DNA of 64,000 nt from Hyposmocoma kahamanoa (lineage: Eukaryota > Arthropoda > Insecta > Lepidoptera > Cosmopterigidae): contig NW_020654422.1 in assembly GCF_003589595.1 (NCBI RefSeq), forward strand, positions 18,949,405-19,013,404, given 5' to 3'. Shown here piece after piece: positions 21,601 to 33,800 of this stretch; position 1 is the first letter of the stretch, and each line of letters opens with the position of its first letter. Position numbers and translations under genes: made by a program. Under the pieces are notes generated by a model. It saw nothing but the letters and a program-made list of their open reading frames with translations. It ran no database searches and was not told the origin of the DNA.

Positions 21601-24600
21601 AAGCATCTTGACTCCCTACAAATTCTGTTTCCATGTCCCTTTTTTTTGTCACCTCTCCCCTTTCTGGGGCGTGTACAGCACAGCACTTCGCGTCGACCTG
21701 CCCCAACATTAGGGCGCTAGGCCTCATACACCTTCCTTTGGTTAAGCCACAAGGCGTTGGAACTTGTCTCGTCATATCTTAACGGTAGAATTCAGAAAGT
21801 AGACATAACTGGAGTGACTTCCTTGGGTTCTCCGGTAAAAATGGGTGTTCCGCAGGGCTCAATACTTGGACCGTTCTTATTTCTCATTTATATTAATGAT
21901 CTACCATTCTTTGTTAAGGACCTTTGCGAAATAGTATTGTTTGCTGACGACAACATCCTTGATTTTTAAAACAGACAGACATGACATTAACTATGATAAT
22001 ATTAACGATACCCTTTCAAAGGTAGTTTATTGGTTTAATGTTAACAATTTATTGCTCAATGCTAAGAAGACAAAGAGTGTTAAATTTGAATTACCTAATG
22101 TAAAATCGACTAGTCCAATCATAGAAATAAATGGAGAAAAGTTAGACCGTGTTAATAAAGCTGTCTTTTTGGGAGTGACCTTATATAGTAAACTTCAATG
22201 GTTTCCACATATATATCCAGCAGATTAAGCTCTGCTGCATACGCAGTCCGTAGAATACGTGAGCTTACCGATGTTGCTACTGCTAGACTAGTTTACTTTA
22301 GTTACTTCCATAATATAATGTCCTACGGGATTCTCATGTGGAGATGATCTCAACCATATTTGTGTTGCAAAAACGAGCGTTTCGTTCTGTGTACCGTTTA
22401 GGTTCCCGGGTTTATCTCAGAGAAAAGTTTAAGGAGACTGGTATCATGACATCACAGTACATTTACTCAAATATTTTGTATGCCCGTAAAAATATACATA
22501 ATTTCATTGAGAAAGAAGATATCCATAATTTTTACCTTAGAAATAAATCCAAACTCATAGTACAACGATTTCGTTTGACTAAGGTAAACAATTCTTTTAC
22601 GGGGAACTGTATACATTTTTACATTAAGATTTCGGAGAATATATTACGATTATCATTTCCTAAGTTTTAAACTTACATTAAAAGTATTTTAATTGAAAAG
22701 TCATATTACAAATTGAAGAGTATGTTTTAGATAAAGAAGTATGGAAAGACAACAAGTGTCTAGACTCCATACAATAAAGATTCAAAAATTCCATAGCATT
22801 TAAGTTTAGTTGAAAAGAGCAAACCCTAGAGTTTCTTGCTCGTTCTTCTCAAGGAGGTCAGCGTATAGAACGAGCAGTAGATTAAAAAATGACGTTTTCA
22901 AGTGTAAAAATGTAATAAATGATTATTTGACTTTAACTTTGGGTCGAAAAGTATATTGGTCCAATCTCGGTTCGTTAAAGGCCGTCGAGCATGGTGTTTC
23001 TCAGTTCGGCGTACAGCTTACATTCCCACAGCACGTGGTCGTGACTCTCGCTGGGCTCACCGCAAGGACACGACGCAAAATCGCACAGCCTCATGGTGAG
23101 CAGTTGGGAGACCGCGTAGTCTACCCATGTTGAGGATAGTCTCACTGAGACGTCGGGGAAGAAGCTGTACAGCTCAAGACCGTTGTCGCTTGACAACCAT
23201 CGACCCTGCCAAAGAGCTAAGACATCCCCTCTAACTTTCTGCTTTTTCCGCTTGCGCTCCCGGGGGGCCAGTAGGACACTCTCTTTTTCAATTCGTCCCG
23301 CACTAGACTTCCAGGTTGGCAGGAAATATAGCGAGTATAGGTAACCTGTAGCCCTTCGTGAGTAAGACAAGAGCTGGTCTTTGCGTTCGGAGCAGCGCTG
23401 TCTTAACTGGGTATATCGACGAGCGATGATACCATACGGCAGCGGCGTAGGAAAGAACCGCCACATAGGTCCCGGAAAACAGGATCCTAAGGGGCTTCAT
23501 GCCCAGGTCGTAGCAGAGACTCGCGCTGTCTTCCCGAAGGAGTTACGCTGACAAATATTGCATGCTGCACGTAGGACCTCACATCGTCGAGCACCACACC
23601 GAAGACTCAGGCCTGCGTCACGCTCGGGACCGAAACACCGTTCATTGTAATTGTGGGGGAACGTTTAAATTTACCCTCATTGGTCATTATTTGGGATTTA
23701 CCCGCAGAAAAACCTAGCCGGTTGCGAACTCCCCATTGGGACACCGCGGTGAGAATAGTAGATGCTTTCGCCTCCATACTGCTCGCGTGCATGCTTCGAT
23801 CACGATCGTGACATCGAATTCGTAGGCCACCATACTTACTCCGTCCGATTTCGGCAGCTGCAGGAGATCGTTGAGAAGGAGGTTCCATAATGTTGGGCCC
23901 AAGACTGAACCCTGCGGACATCCCATGGTGAAAGTCTTCCACAACACCCGTTGCCCGTTGGCCTACTATTTACCCTACACGTCTGTTAGCAAAATAACTA
24001 ATTAAAATGCGGTAAATATTGGGCGAAATGCCACACTGCTTGGCTTTCGTGATAATCATCGGCCACCAGGCGTTGTCGAATGCACCCGAGACATCTAGAA
24101 AGATCAGCTATACGTAAATCTCTACAGAACTATCAGTAATCGCGTTTATTGTGTTGAGCGCCGTGACCGTTGAACGGCCACGGGTAAAACCGTGTTGTGA
24201 AGCCGAAATGTTTCGATAGAGGCAGGAAGCGCAAGCGAGTATCACGCGTTCGAGGATTTTCCCCAAAGTTGGGAGTAGCGTAATCGGACTATAAGCTTTC
24301 AGATCAGAGAGGGTCTTGCCGTTTCCTTTCGGCAGTACTACTGTCTTCCATATGTCCGAGAAGACACCTTCAGAGATGCAGGCTCGGTAGATCCGCCATA
24401 TTTCGTCGGAGGAGGCGCTCCAGGTCCACTTTACAATCTTCGCGGAGATACCGTTCATTCCAGGAGCTGTGTTCGGTAAGTTCCACACAATCCTTTCTAT
24501 CGTAGTCTTACGTGGGGGATCGCAGTCCTTTCCTGTTGGGCAGATCGCCGCGGAGAACCTGACCTCGCGATCGAAGACGTCGTCGCGGCCAGTCTGGTCA

Positions 24601-27600
24601 TCCGGGTAGAGAGACCTAAGGCCCGACGTGGTGTCATTTGTAGTGTTCGTGTAACCGTCCACGAGTTTAGCGCCGTTTATGACATTAGTGGGAGGGGCGC
24701 ATCCGCCCTCAAGCTCGCAAGCTTCGCGGTAGGCCGAACCCCATGGATCGTCGTAGCCGGAGTTTGCGATAGACTGAAAGAATGCTAATTCAGCACTTTC
24801 TATGGCCTGCTTATGGCGGATGCGGGTAATACGTCGTGGAGTTCCTTTTTCAGATCACCGCCAATTCGGCGAGAACCTTGACCAGACGGTCCAGGTCACG
24901 GGACCACCACTCGTATCTGTCGTTTTCCTTACTTGCGTCCTACACACATCAAAAAAAGTTTGCGATCAATAGCATAAGCTCCTATAATTCTTTAAATTTA
25001 ACTTTATCAAGAAAAAATCTATGTTGTATGCTTTCTTTAAATAGGAATATCCTGTTTGAAATTAAAATATAAAACTATTTTTTATTATTTATTTTAAAAA
25101 ATTGAGCCATTAATCATAATGTAATAGTGATAGAAATTTCATAGAAAGAAAAAGACTGTTTAATTAAACTTAAACAACAATTTATTATTAAAAGGTGTGA
25201 ATTCAATATAAAATAACTCCTCCCCTGACTCGAATACATGCGAAGATCCTCCTGGGCATGCTGAGGATCAAGTTATCCAGCATTTCCTGGGGTAACCTAT
25301 CCCATTCTTCAATAGCTTCCCTGAGCTCTGGAACTGTCTGGGGACGTGGCTCACGGTTCCATACTGCTCGTTTAAGAGCATCCCACGCGTGCTCTATTGG
25401 GTTTAAGTCGGGCGAGCCGGCAGGCCAGTCTAATCGTGTGATATCGTATTCTTGAAGAGCAGTATTGACTCGTTGAGCTCGATGTGCGGGCGCATTATCA
25501 TCGACCAGTACAAATTGGTGCCCATGGTTTACTCGTAATGGTCTGACGATATCATCAATAGCAACTGCTTTGTACATGTCTGCTGTCATGAAGCCCCGAT
25601 ACGGGATCAAAGGCGTTCTAGCTCCAATCATAATGCCACCCCAAAAGGACACCGATTTTCCGCCTTGCTGAACTGTTCCAGAGGCAGTTCTTTGTCTTTT
25701 ACGGTCGCCTAGTCTTCTCCAGACACGGACACGTAGGTTATCTGGATGAGTGCTGATTCGAGATTCGTCAACGAAGAGACAGTTTTGCCAAATGTTTTCG
25801 TCCTCACCTTCTTCATTTTGCCGAAGTCTAGCCCACTGCAATCTTCGTTGTTGACGTTGCCGGGAATTGAGCGGAGCTCACCAAGACCTCCGTGCTCGTA
25901 ATCCAGCCTGGTGCAAGCAATTGCGAACGGTCTGCGTGCTAACTTCAAGCCCAGAGGCGGCCCTGACTTCTGCTTTTATTTTAGTGGCGTTGATTGTTGG
26001 ATCACGGGCTGCCAGCAATCTAATATAGCGCTTTTGGGCAGCTGTCAAAACAGTTGGGCGACCGCTGCGGGGTCGGTCAGCTAAATTCTCCATTCCGTGA
26101 TACCTCTGCAACGTAGCCACGACACAGGATTGGGATATAGCAAGTCTGCGTGCTATTACTCTCGTGGTGTATCCTTCTTCCCTCAAAGTTACTATTCTAG
26201 CTCGTAAAACCTCTGATAATCCTCTTGGCATTTTTTCAATCACAACTTTCCGCGAAAAATATCTTGAATCGCTTATAACTGACTAAATCAGATTTCTGAA
26301 TGAGCGTAAGCTAGGACTGAAAGCCTTTTTATATGAAAAAACAATTGAACGGGGTCATTGTTTTATGTTCTAATTTATTTTTAAATAAAGAATCTAAAAA
26401 GAAGAAAAAATCATAATATAATCTACAGTAACAAAAAAGATTTCAGTTTTTCGAAGTGATCGCAAACTTTTTTTGATGTGTGTAAGTATTCGCGGGCTGT
26501 TTTTAGTAGGATGTCGGAATACTCTTCATACAGTTTGCTAGCAGGACTGCGAACACGTAGTCTGCCCATGTGGGCGTTTAGTGCCGAGCAAAATGATCTC
26601 CAATCTACACCAGGCACCCGAAAGACAGTAATCGGCGCACTCACTACGTCGGTGTCGGTCGGGGCAGTGAGCGTATTCGTCGAAACCTTAAATGTAATCT
26701 GCTGGTAGTTGCTAAGGCTGGCACCCTCGTGCACGTTCCATTCGAACACTGTGATTGCTCTTGTTGATAATGTAAGGTCCACATTGGACGATCCTGTTGA
26801 TCCACACAATGTTGGCGGTTGGTCCAATTGCTTGTGTATCAACAAGTTCCTGCACAAAATAAAACCTTCCATGATGTTCCGTCTGTGATCCGTATCACGG
26901 CCGCGACATAGAGGCGAGTAAGCATTACTATCTACGCCAATCAGGATGGGGACCCTAACAGATGGTTCATAGCAGTCTCCGGATGTTCCAGGTGTAGGGC
27001 AATATCTTGGCTGTACTGGAAATAAGCCGACACTACGTGGAGTACAACTCCTCTGCATTCCACGTGTGTGACCAAACATTGTTCCATGCTCATATGGTGC
27101 AGAATGGTGCATGCGATGTTCTGGTTGAATATCAGGTTACCAGCCTTGGGATTCACGCCACACTGTATAGTATAAGTCTAACAGTTACCCTTATGAGTTT
27201 TTGAATAATATAAATCATTCATACACTCATGGCGGTATATTACCAAAAATGTTCTTTACCTTAAGTGCTAGTCGAAACTGTGTTACGGCAAGGTAAGGTT
27301 CTCACTTAAACTAATATAATCTTTACGAATTAGTAATAAGATTAGTATTAAACTGTTTGTTTTCAGTAAAGAAATATAACAACTACAATTTTTTTATCTT
27401 TATGTCCAAAGTTTTTATATTTTCACTTTATATATAGATAAAAGTTAATTTAAGTATTACATAAAATTACAAATAAAAATCTTAGTTTATTTTTTAGTCC
27501 TAGTGTTGCGCGATTATTTCAATTCAAAACTTGTGAACCTATATTGTACACAAAAATTTGAACAGCAATTATTTACTTTTATGTTATATTGTCAATTGTC

Positions 27601-29312
27601 AAGTCTTAGTATTATTATAGAAATTAACTATAACTATACCTCTTCGTATATGGGATCTCCAGTAAGTCTACTCAAAGTGCCAAACTCAATTATGAAAGTG
27701 CCAACTCCTGCAGTACAAGTCACGCTAGTTTCTCCAGGAGGTATTCCAAACCTCAAGTTGATAGTGCCATATGGCATTCCAGTTGTAGTATCAAATGCTG
27801 TTATCAGTCTTTGAGCCACATCTTCAGCCAGACGAAGAAGTGGACCGTTACAAGGCCAACCTGGTTCTAATATTACACCCATCCTGCAATGATATAACAA
27901 GAAGTTTTAGTATTCTGATTAATATTTAAATATTTCTATTTGAATACAAATTTCTTTGTATCATAAATGTGTCTTATACAAGGACAGTTTGATAAATATG
28001 TGACTTTAAAATTAAACAAAAACTTTTATTGTAATTTATTTCCATTTCTTAATTTAGAATTAAGTAAGGACTTAGCAATTGTCATTATTTAAAAAAAAAT
28101 TGATGAAACAAAAAAATAGAAATAAGAAGTTAGGTGAGATTCCATTTCTCATCTGCAATCAAAATATCAAAACTTGTCAAATTATGATACTACTGACCAT
28201 NNNNNNNNNNNNNNNNNNNNNNNNNNNNNNNNNNNNNNNNNNNNNNNNNNNNNNNNNNNNNNNNNNNNNNNNNNNNNNNNNNNNNNNNNNNNNNNNNNNN
28301 NNNNNNNNNNNNNNNNNNNNNNNNNNNNNNNNNNNNNNNNNNNNNNNNNNNNNNNNNNNNNNNNNNNNNNNNNNNNNNNNNNNNNNNNNNNNNNNNNNNN
28401 NNNNNNNNNNNNNNNNNNNNNNNNNNNNNNNNNNNNNNNNNNNNNNNNNNNNNNNNNNNNNNNNNNNNNNNNNNNNNNNNNNNNNNNNNNNNNNNNNNNN
28501 NNNNNNNNNNNNNNNNNNNNNNNNNNNNNNNNNNNNNNNNNNNNNNNNNNNNNNNNNNNNNNNNNNNNNNNNNNNNNNNNNNNNNNNNNNNNNNNNNNNN
28601 ACTTTTTAGCGCGGACCCGACGTCCATATAATTGTAAGTCAATGCTACTGACTGACTGACCCCATTACATTTTTTTATGAAAATATTTATTAAACTGGTT
28701 AAAAAAGTTGGGATATCACTGGTCAAGGTGTATAAAGTTAAAAGGAGATTATGTAGAAAAATAACCCATATTAAATTTTTTTTCTTCTGAAAGTCACAGA
28801 TTTATCAAACCATATAGGTTACTTACTTATGAGATAAAAGATGTGCACTCAACAATCCCCCAATTATTCTAATATTGGTTTCGAAAACCGACACATTGAC
28901 ATCGGTATCAAAAGTTTGTCTCTTCAGGACTATATCAACCACTCTCCTAAACTCAGTAGCATTGCCCATAATGGCCAAAGTGTCCAGCGCGTCAATAAGC
29001 GTAAGGGAGTAACTACCCCATGTGTCTACACCATCGCAGCTCAGCGGTCGTAATTCGTCATAAGGATACGCGAATCGCAGGTAACTGTCGTACGCATGTT
29101 GGAACATTTCACGCACTTCCTCGCTGAAATACACAGAAGTTATTTATTGAACTGCAATTGAAAGTTTGAATACTTGAAGTGGTTCGTACATAGTGTAAAT
29201 AAGCCAATACTCACCGTAGCTTCACAACATCTTTTTTGCTGTACTCCCGTATAGCGAAACATACTTGTGAACAGCACAGAAAAACCACAACTAAATGCGT
29301 CCATTTACACAT
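18669..29312 (-). CDS. EDEM2: ER degradation-enhancing alpha-mannosidase-like protein 2
   Basis: Glycoside hydrolase 47 family protein of the ER lumen that starts mannose trimming of misfolded glycoproteins for ER-associated degradation. Exons in transcript order: 29312-29215, 29123-28827, 27883-27640, 21255-21105, 20905-20726, 19729-19473, 18917-18669; phases 2,2,0,1,1,0 fit and give 491 residues. The start [14 protein letters not shown] makes a signal peptide. Family signatures follow in order: [133 protein letters not shown] and [10 protein letters not shown]. The order and wording match EDEM2 rather than EDEM1 or EDEM3. The frame ends at TAA after HCCHEARNG, shorter than the human protein, whose tail is longer. 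A GTAAAT donor overlaps this stop. The 400-N gap falls in intron 2 and a transposon stack in intron 3. Confidence 0.95.
19928..20110 (-). mobile_element. SINE family A in EDEM2 intron 5
   Basis: Reverse copy with the same words as the other family A SINEs: tatcgcggatgcca, gacaaccacaaattacaccc, gagaaataaatataggccat, and cccgggaatccaaccc as the B-box complement. A 20-base direct repeat (cgactactttttaa units) and an AATA microsatellite follow at 20158-20275. Confidence 0.7.
21757..22790 (+). mobile_element. Non-LTR retrotransposon RT fragment
   Basis: Reverse transcriptase pieces in two frames: [19 protein letters not shown], then the catalytic-type FADDN, a frame change near 21965, [20 protein letters not shown], and a further break near 22228 before the C-terminal part that ends at 22670. 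It finishes with caataaagattcaaaaa. The 5' half, including the endonuclease, is absent. It lies in EDEM2 intron 3 on the strand opposite to the gene. Confidence 0.8.
24943..26482 (-). mobile_element. Tc1-family DNA transposon, nearly intact
   Basis: 1540 bases with terminal inverted repeats that match perfectly over 26 bases (CACACATCAAAAAAAGTTTG and on), flanked by TA on both sides (24941-24942, 26483-26484), as expected of Tc1/mariner. It interrupts the R1-like LINE inside EDEM2 intron 3. Confidence 0.93.
25203..26243 (-). pseudogene. Tc1 transposase (DD34E) with one premature stop
   Basis: One continuous frame of 346 codons from 26243 to 25203, broken only by a TGA at 25878-25880. The ATG giving [14 protein letters not shown] lies a few codons in. 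N-terminal paired-like helix-turn-helix parts: [18 protein letters not shown] and [18 protein letters not shown]. The catalytic triad is visible: [18 protein letters not shown] and [12 protein letters not shown], with 34 residues between the second Asp and the Glu. The stop follows RARRSW, where relatives continue without a break, and the frame resumes with [18 protein letters not shown]. It separates the DNA-binding half from the catalytic half, so this copy should not make active transposase unless the stop is read through. Confidence 0.9.
28201..28600. other. Assembly gap of 400 N
   Basis: Exactly 400 undetermined bases in EDEM2 intron 2. Exon phases on either side agree, so no coding exon need be missing. 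Confidence 0.99.
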
Positions 29313-30844
29313 TTTATAATTAAATCATTCAATTATCTAACTACTTCCGTCTAGTCCAGCTCAGTAATAAAATTATGTTTGCCCTAAAGTAATTCAACAC
29401 GAAACCTTTTGCGATTTGTCCATATTTGCAAAATGCAAACAGTCGAAGTATTGGACACTTTGGAGATATCGAACTGCATTGACACCACACTGACACTGAC
29501 AGTTGTGATATGACAGCTAATAACCTATAGTCACTATAAAAAAATAATGTTCCCGTGTTTCTTCTTTGCATATGTGATGTTTGGTTTACTTCTTATTCTC
29601 GCTGCATCGAGGTTGCTGAAACGGAATCAGTGATAAGGAAAGGTAGAATGAGAGTTTGAGGGTCGTATTCGTAATAATTTGCTAAACAATATTTTATTTT
29701 ATTATACCTTTGTTATACATATTTTAGTCGTTACAGCTTACTTAAGCAAACTTTATTAATTTTTCTGTTATAAATATAAAATGTTTAATTTTTTTAAGAA
29801 CAATGCTGAATTTGGACTTGCCAATTATTTATTCGCGACCGGTTAAAAATGTATATCCACCTAAATATAAAATAATATAAGTTTCATTTTATATTAGGAT
29901 GGATATAAATTTTCAACCGGTCGGTCGCGAGTAAAAAATTGGCGAGTCCAAATAGAATATTGTTGTTTGGGATCATTACCTAGCAATTTTCTCTTAGAAT
30001 TTACTTTTGCTTGCACAGATGCAGTTAATTCGGCGTTAATTATTATAATGTGTACTATTTCTAATAAGAAATTGATGAAACAAAAAATTATTGCCATTTA
30101 TACATTAGATTATCAACAAAAAAAAGTTCGGAACATCCAAATAACAATAAATATGTCTAAAGTATAATCGAATAATCGCGTTGCCTGCATATAAAGAAGT
30201 TGACTATTTGGCCCTCAGCGCGACGTTCTAAAAGAAGAGACTGCCAACAAGTTCGAATTGTTATTATTTTTGTAATAAAATAAAATTTATATTGCAATAA
30301 TGTATTTTTTTCTAATGAAAACGAACAATATTTGTAATATTACGGGTGACTACGGTCAGTATCTGCCGTTAATTTTCAGTCGTGTCTCTCGGACTATACT
30401 AATAGTAGCGATGGGCGAATCGAGTTATTTAATTCGAGTTACTCCCACATAGACATGAGCGCCGCGCGCCGTCGAGTGGAAATATTGAACAAAAAATGAG
30501 AATAGGCGTTTTTGAACGAAAAACGTCTGGATATAGAGATAGATTGTATTTCGCAGAACGTGATTGGTTGATTTTGAAATACCATTGACAATAGAGCAAC
30601 GTAAACTGCAACAGCTGAAAATTACCAAAATGTCTGTTGTCCGTTGATGTTGGTTAGCGTTTTTTGGGGGTGATTTTGAATAAAACTGTGCTATTTCTTC
30701 GTTTACTCGCTAAACATTAAGAAAAATGTGTTCTTAGTCAGGGAAGCAGTACGTATTTCCGCTTCGGTTGCCATTAACTGCATTCGCAACCAACGTTTTC
30801 GTTGATCTAGGATTGACTGTTTACGGAAGTACAAAGCAAGGGCA
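29313..30844. promoter_or_regulatory. Divergent promoter region of EDEM2 and cyclin A
   Basis: The EDEM2 ATG (minus) and the cyclin A ATG (plus) face away from each other 1.5 kb apart. No gene is seen between them. A 144-base palindrome lies at 29810-29953. The stretch 30440-30500 next to gcgccgcgcgccgtcgagtg is GC-richer. Transcription start sites cannot be placed from sequence alone. Confidence 0.5.
29810..29953. mobile_element. Palindromic MITE
   Basis: Left arm atttggacttgccaattatt and onward pairs with right arm ending ggcgagtccaaat. The arms run about 60 bases with few mismatches, through cgcgaccggttaaaaatgta and tatatcca, around a short centre. No coding capacity. Confidence 0.75.
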
Positions 30845-33800
30845 ATGGCATCATTTAGAATACACGAAGATAGAGAGAATGCTTCTCTGGGACACAGAAA
30901 GGAAAATGCGGATGCAGTATTCTCAGCAGCACAGCGGCGTGCCCTTGGAGATCTCAGTCAGTTCGCCTGCAACCAGAACCGGAGCCTCAAACTGGTAAGT
31001 AATCCATGCATGTTTATTAAAGTAGTAAGCAAGTTTGGTATCATATTTACTTCTTTCTGGTTTGTAGCCGGACTTGGCGAATGGACCGTCTAAACTTCAA
31101 GATGATATAAGGACGGTACGACAAATAAAAAATGAAAAAAACATCGTGCCCCCTGTGGCTCAGTTTCGCGCCTTTAGCGTGTATGAAGACAAACCAAGTG
31201 AAGTCGAGGTGAAGAAACGCGAGTCTACCTTCAAGCCTTTTGTGTCCAAAGAACTGAAAAAGGAAAATTTCTTTGTCAGTGCTGCTGACAATGTCAGGGC
31301 TCTATGTGCTAAGGTGGAAAAACAATCAGAGGTGCTTCAAGTCAGGTGAGTTATAATTACACTATATTGCATATAAGCTCCTTTTGTCAGTTCTTGAAGT
31401 CATTGCAGTTTAGTTTGTAAATATTAATTACACCAAACTTCTTGGTATTCTAAAATCTAAACTCATTACTTAGTTCTCATTGCTCATGGAGAATTATTAA
31501 CACATGTAAATAACCTAACTATCCAATCTAGGCAACCGTTGCAAGAGAAGAAAGATGTGGTCACAGCGGAATCTCCTATGTCAGTGGTGGACACAAGCAT
31601 CCTATCTATGTCTATTTCCAAAAATGAGAGTCAAATCCTTGAAGACATTTTGGAGGATGAAGAAGACAAAACCACGGCTCAGACAGACAGGGAAATGTTC
31701 TTCCATGTTGAGGAATATCGTCAGGACATCTATAATTACATGAGAGAAATTGAGGTAAGTATATAGGGAAGTTTTTTTCTTTAAACCTCGTTTTGAGAAA
31801 GATTAATAATGCTAATCACATTAGACCTATGTAAATATGTATATTTCCTTTTATATTTCTATTCTTTTCTGTTATGTTTGATAATGTTTGTACAGTAAAT
31901 TCCAATAATATTGAGTTTGAAAATTTCTAATTAGAAATAATACATGTTATAATTGACTTAACTCTTCTTCGTGGCATTCATGCCAATACCTACCTGCATC
32001 TGTGCAGGTAGAAGTTAATTCTAGGAGGAAATTGATAATGGGTCCAACAGTATCCACTTTTTCAGCAGATGTAAAGATACATGATCCTGTTCAATAAATT
32101 GTGGTTTATGGTTTAAGATATTTATTTCTCATAAGAATACAAATTCACTTAGTGAGAAATTCCACGTATCACAAAATTTTTACAGAGAATATATGTTGAT
32201 AAAATATTCAAATGAAGGTGTTCAAACAAAATTTGGTGTTCTAGTATAATAAGAAAAAAAAAACATGGCCCTAATTAAGTGTTGCATATCAATTGCCATG
32301 GTGACATTTTAATAGCAATGACATAAACTGAAAACATCAAAACTGTGAAAAATTCCTCAAAATATGGAATTTGAATTTCTTTTTCAATAATTGGCATGAC
32401 TGTATTTCCTTCATATTTTTTCAGTAATTTGTTGTATATTTGAACTCCTTCGTACATTAAGTTTTTCTTTCCATAATTTGTAAACAGTATTTGCAATTAT
32501 ATATAAAATATGAATTAATTACAGTTAATTTATCATTATATTACTCTCTCAGTTATCAAAGTGACCTGAATAAGTAAATGATGAAACAAGCAAGAGAAGC
32601 CTGTTCATAATATTGATTAGTCAGGTATTATAGTTCCACTTATTCAATTGCAACATTTACATTATAGTCAAGTTAAAAACTATTTCATAGGTAAGCTAAT
32701 TATACTTTGATGATTAAACATAACCACTAATTGTACCACTAATTCTTGGAGAAGAATTAGTAATAAACTTAGGGCTAACTCTTTATAAATAGTCACTTAT
32801 TCACCTTTATCTTGTTCTTCTTCTTCCTGTCCTTATCCCACGCTAGGTGGGGTCGGCACAACATGTATTTTTCTTCCACTCTCCCCTACCAGCCGTCATT
32901 TTTATGCACACACCTTTCTTCTTACGTTACACCCATCCCTGATGCAACAACCCTAGTCATTTATTCACCTTTATCATTTACATTTAATTAAAGGAACCAG
33001 TTAGTCTCATGTATTTTTATCACTTATGTACTCAGCAGGTTTATCATGTCAAACCAATATACTGTAATATCAAACACAGCATTTTGAGAAAAGGCTACAA
33101 AAAGGATTTTTCGTTTTTTTTTACTTAAAAATATGTAGTATGGACAATGGCACATCAGACACATTTTTGTTCGAAAATCTCCAGTACAATGGAACAAGAT
33201 AAGTCAATGTGTAGCTTGGTGTGCTGGTGTATGTACATTAGATACTTAAGGATTTTATCCAGCTGTTACAATTTTACCTCGTAAAATACATTGTTTCTAT
33301 TGAAAAACGTGTCTTGTTAGCAGTCGAAAGATTCTTGTTGTACTGGGACTTGCACTGTTTTGGTTTGACATGTAGAGCTTTGTAGTCACCTTTCGTAGAT
33401 TGGTTAATTTCACTAAAATTCACCTGAAGCTAACCCTGTTATGAATTAATATACCGTTTACGCATCCCACATTTTATATTTTGAAGTTTAAATAACAACT
33501 ATGTTGTTACACAGGTGAAGAACAGAGCCAACCCTCGCTACATGCGCAAGCAGCCAGATATCACGCACATGATGCGTTCCATTCTCATTGACTGGCTTGT
33601 AGAAGTGTGTGACGAGTACAACCAGCAGAGTGAGACATTGCATCTCGCTGTCTCATATGTAGATCGGTTCCTCTCCTACATGAGTGTTGTCCGCACCAAA
33701 CTGCAACTAGTGGGCACTGCTGCTACTTACATTGCTGCGTAAGTATTGTGTTTATAGAGTGGGCTGTTTATCGCAATAGGCTACTGCTAAAACTGTATAT

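Larger units (their letters stand above)
22960..27190 (-). mobile_element. R1-like LINE, decayed and split by a Tc1 insertion
   Basis: Read on the minus strand it has an endonuclease part at 27112-26485 ([24 protein letters not shown]), then after the Tc1 element the linker [14 protein letters not shown] in a shifted frame near 24915-24840. RT follows at 24662-23600 ([71 protein letters not shown]). The end carries a Cys/His cluster, [17 protein letters not shown]. The usual YADD catalytic box reads YEFD, and several frameshifts and stops are present, so it is dead. The R1-clade assignment is by resemblance of endonuclease, RT and the C-terminal CCHC-like motif. Confidence 0.8.

Noticed and set aside
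21425..21775. A minus-strand protein of 116 residues
   Set aside because: It ends in a TAA-rich microsatellite, has no domain, lies in a transposon-filled intron and has no splice support.
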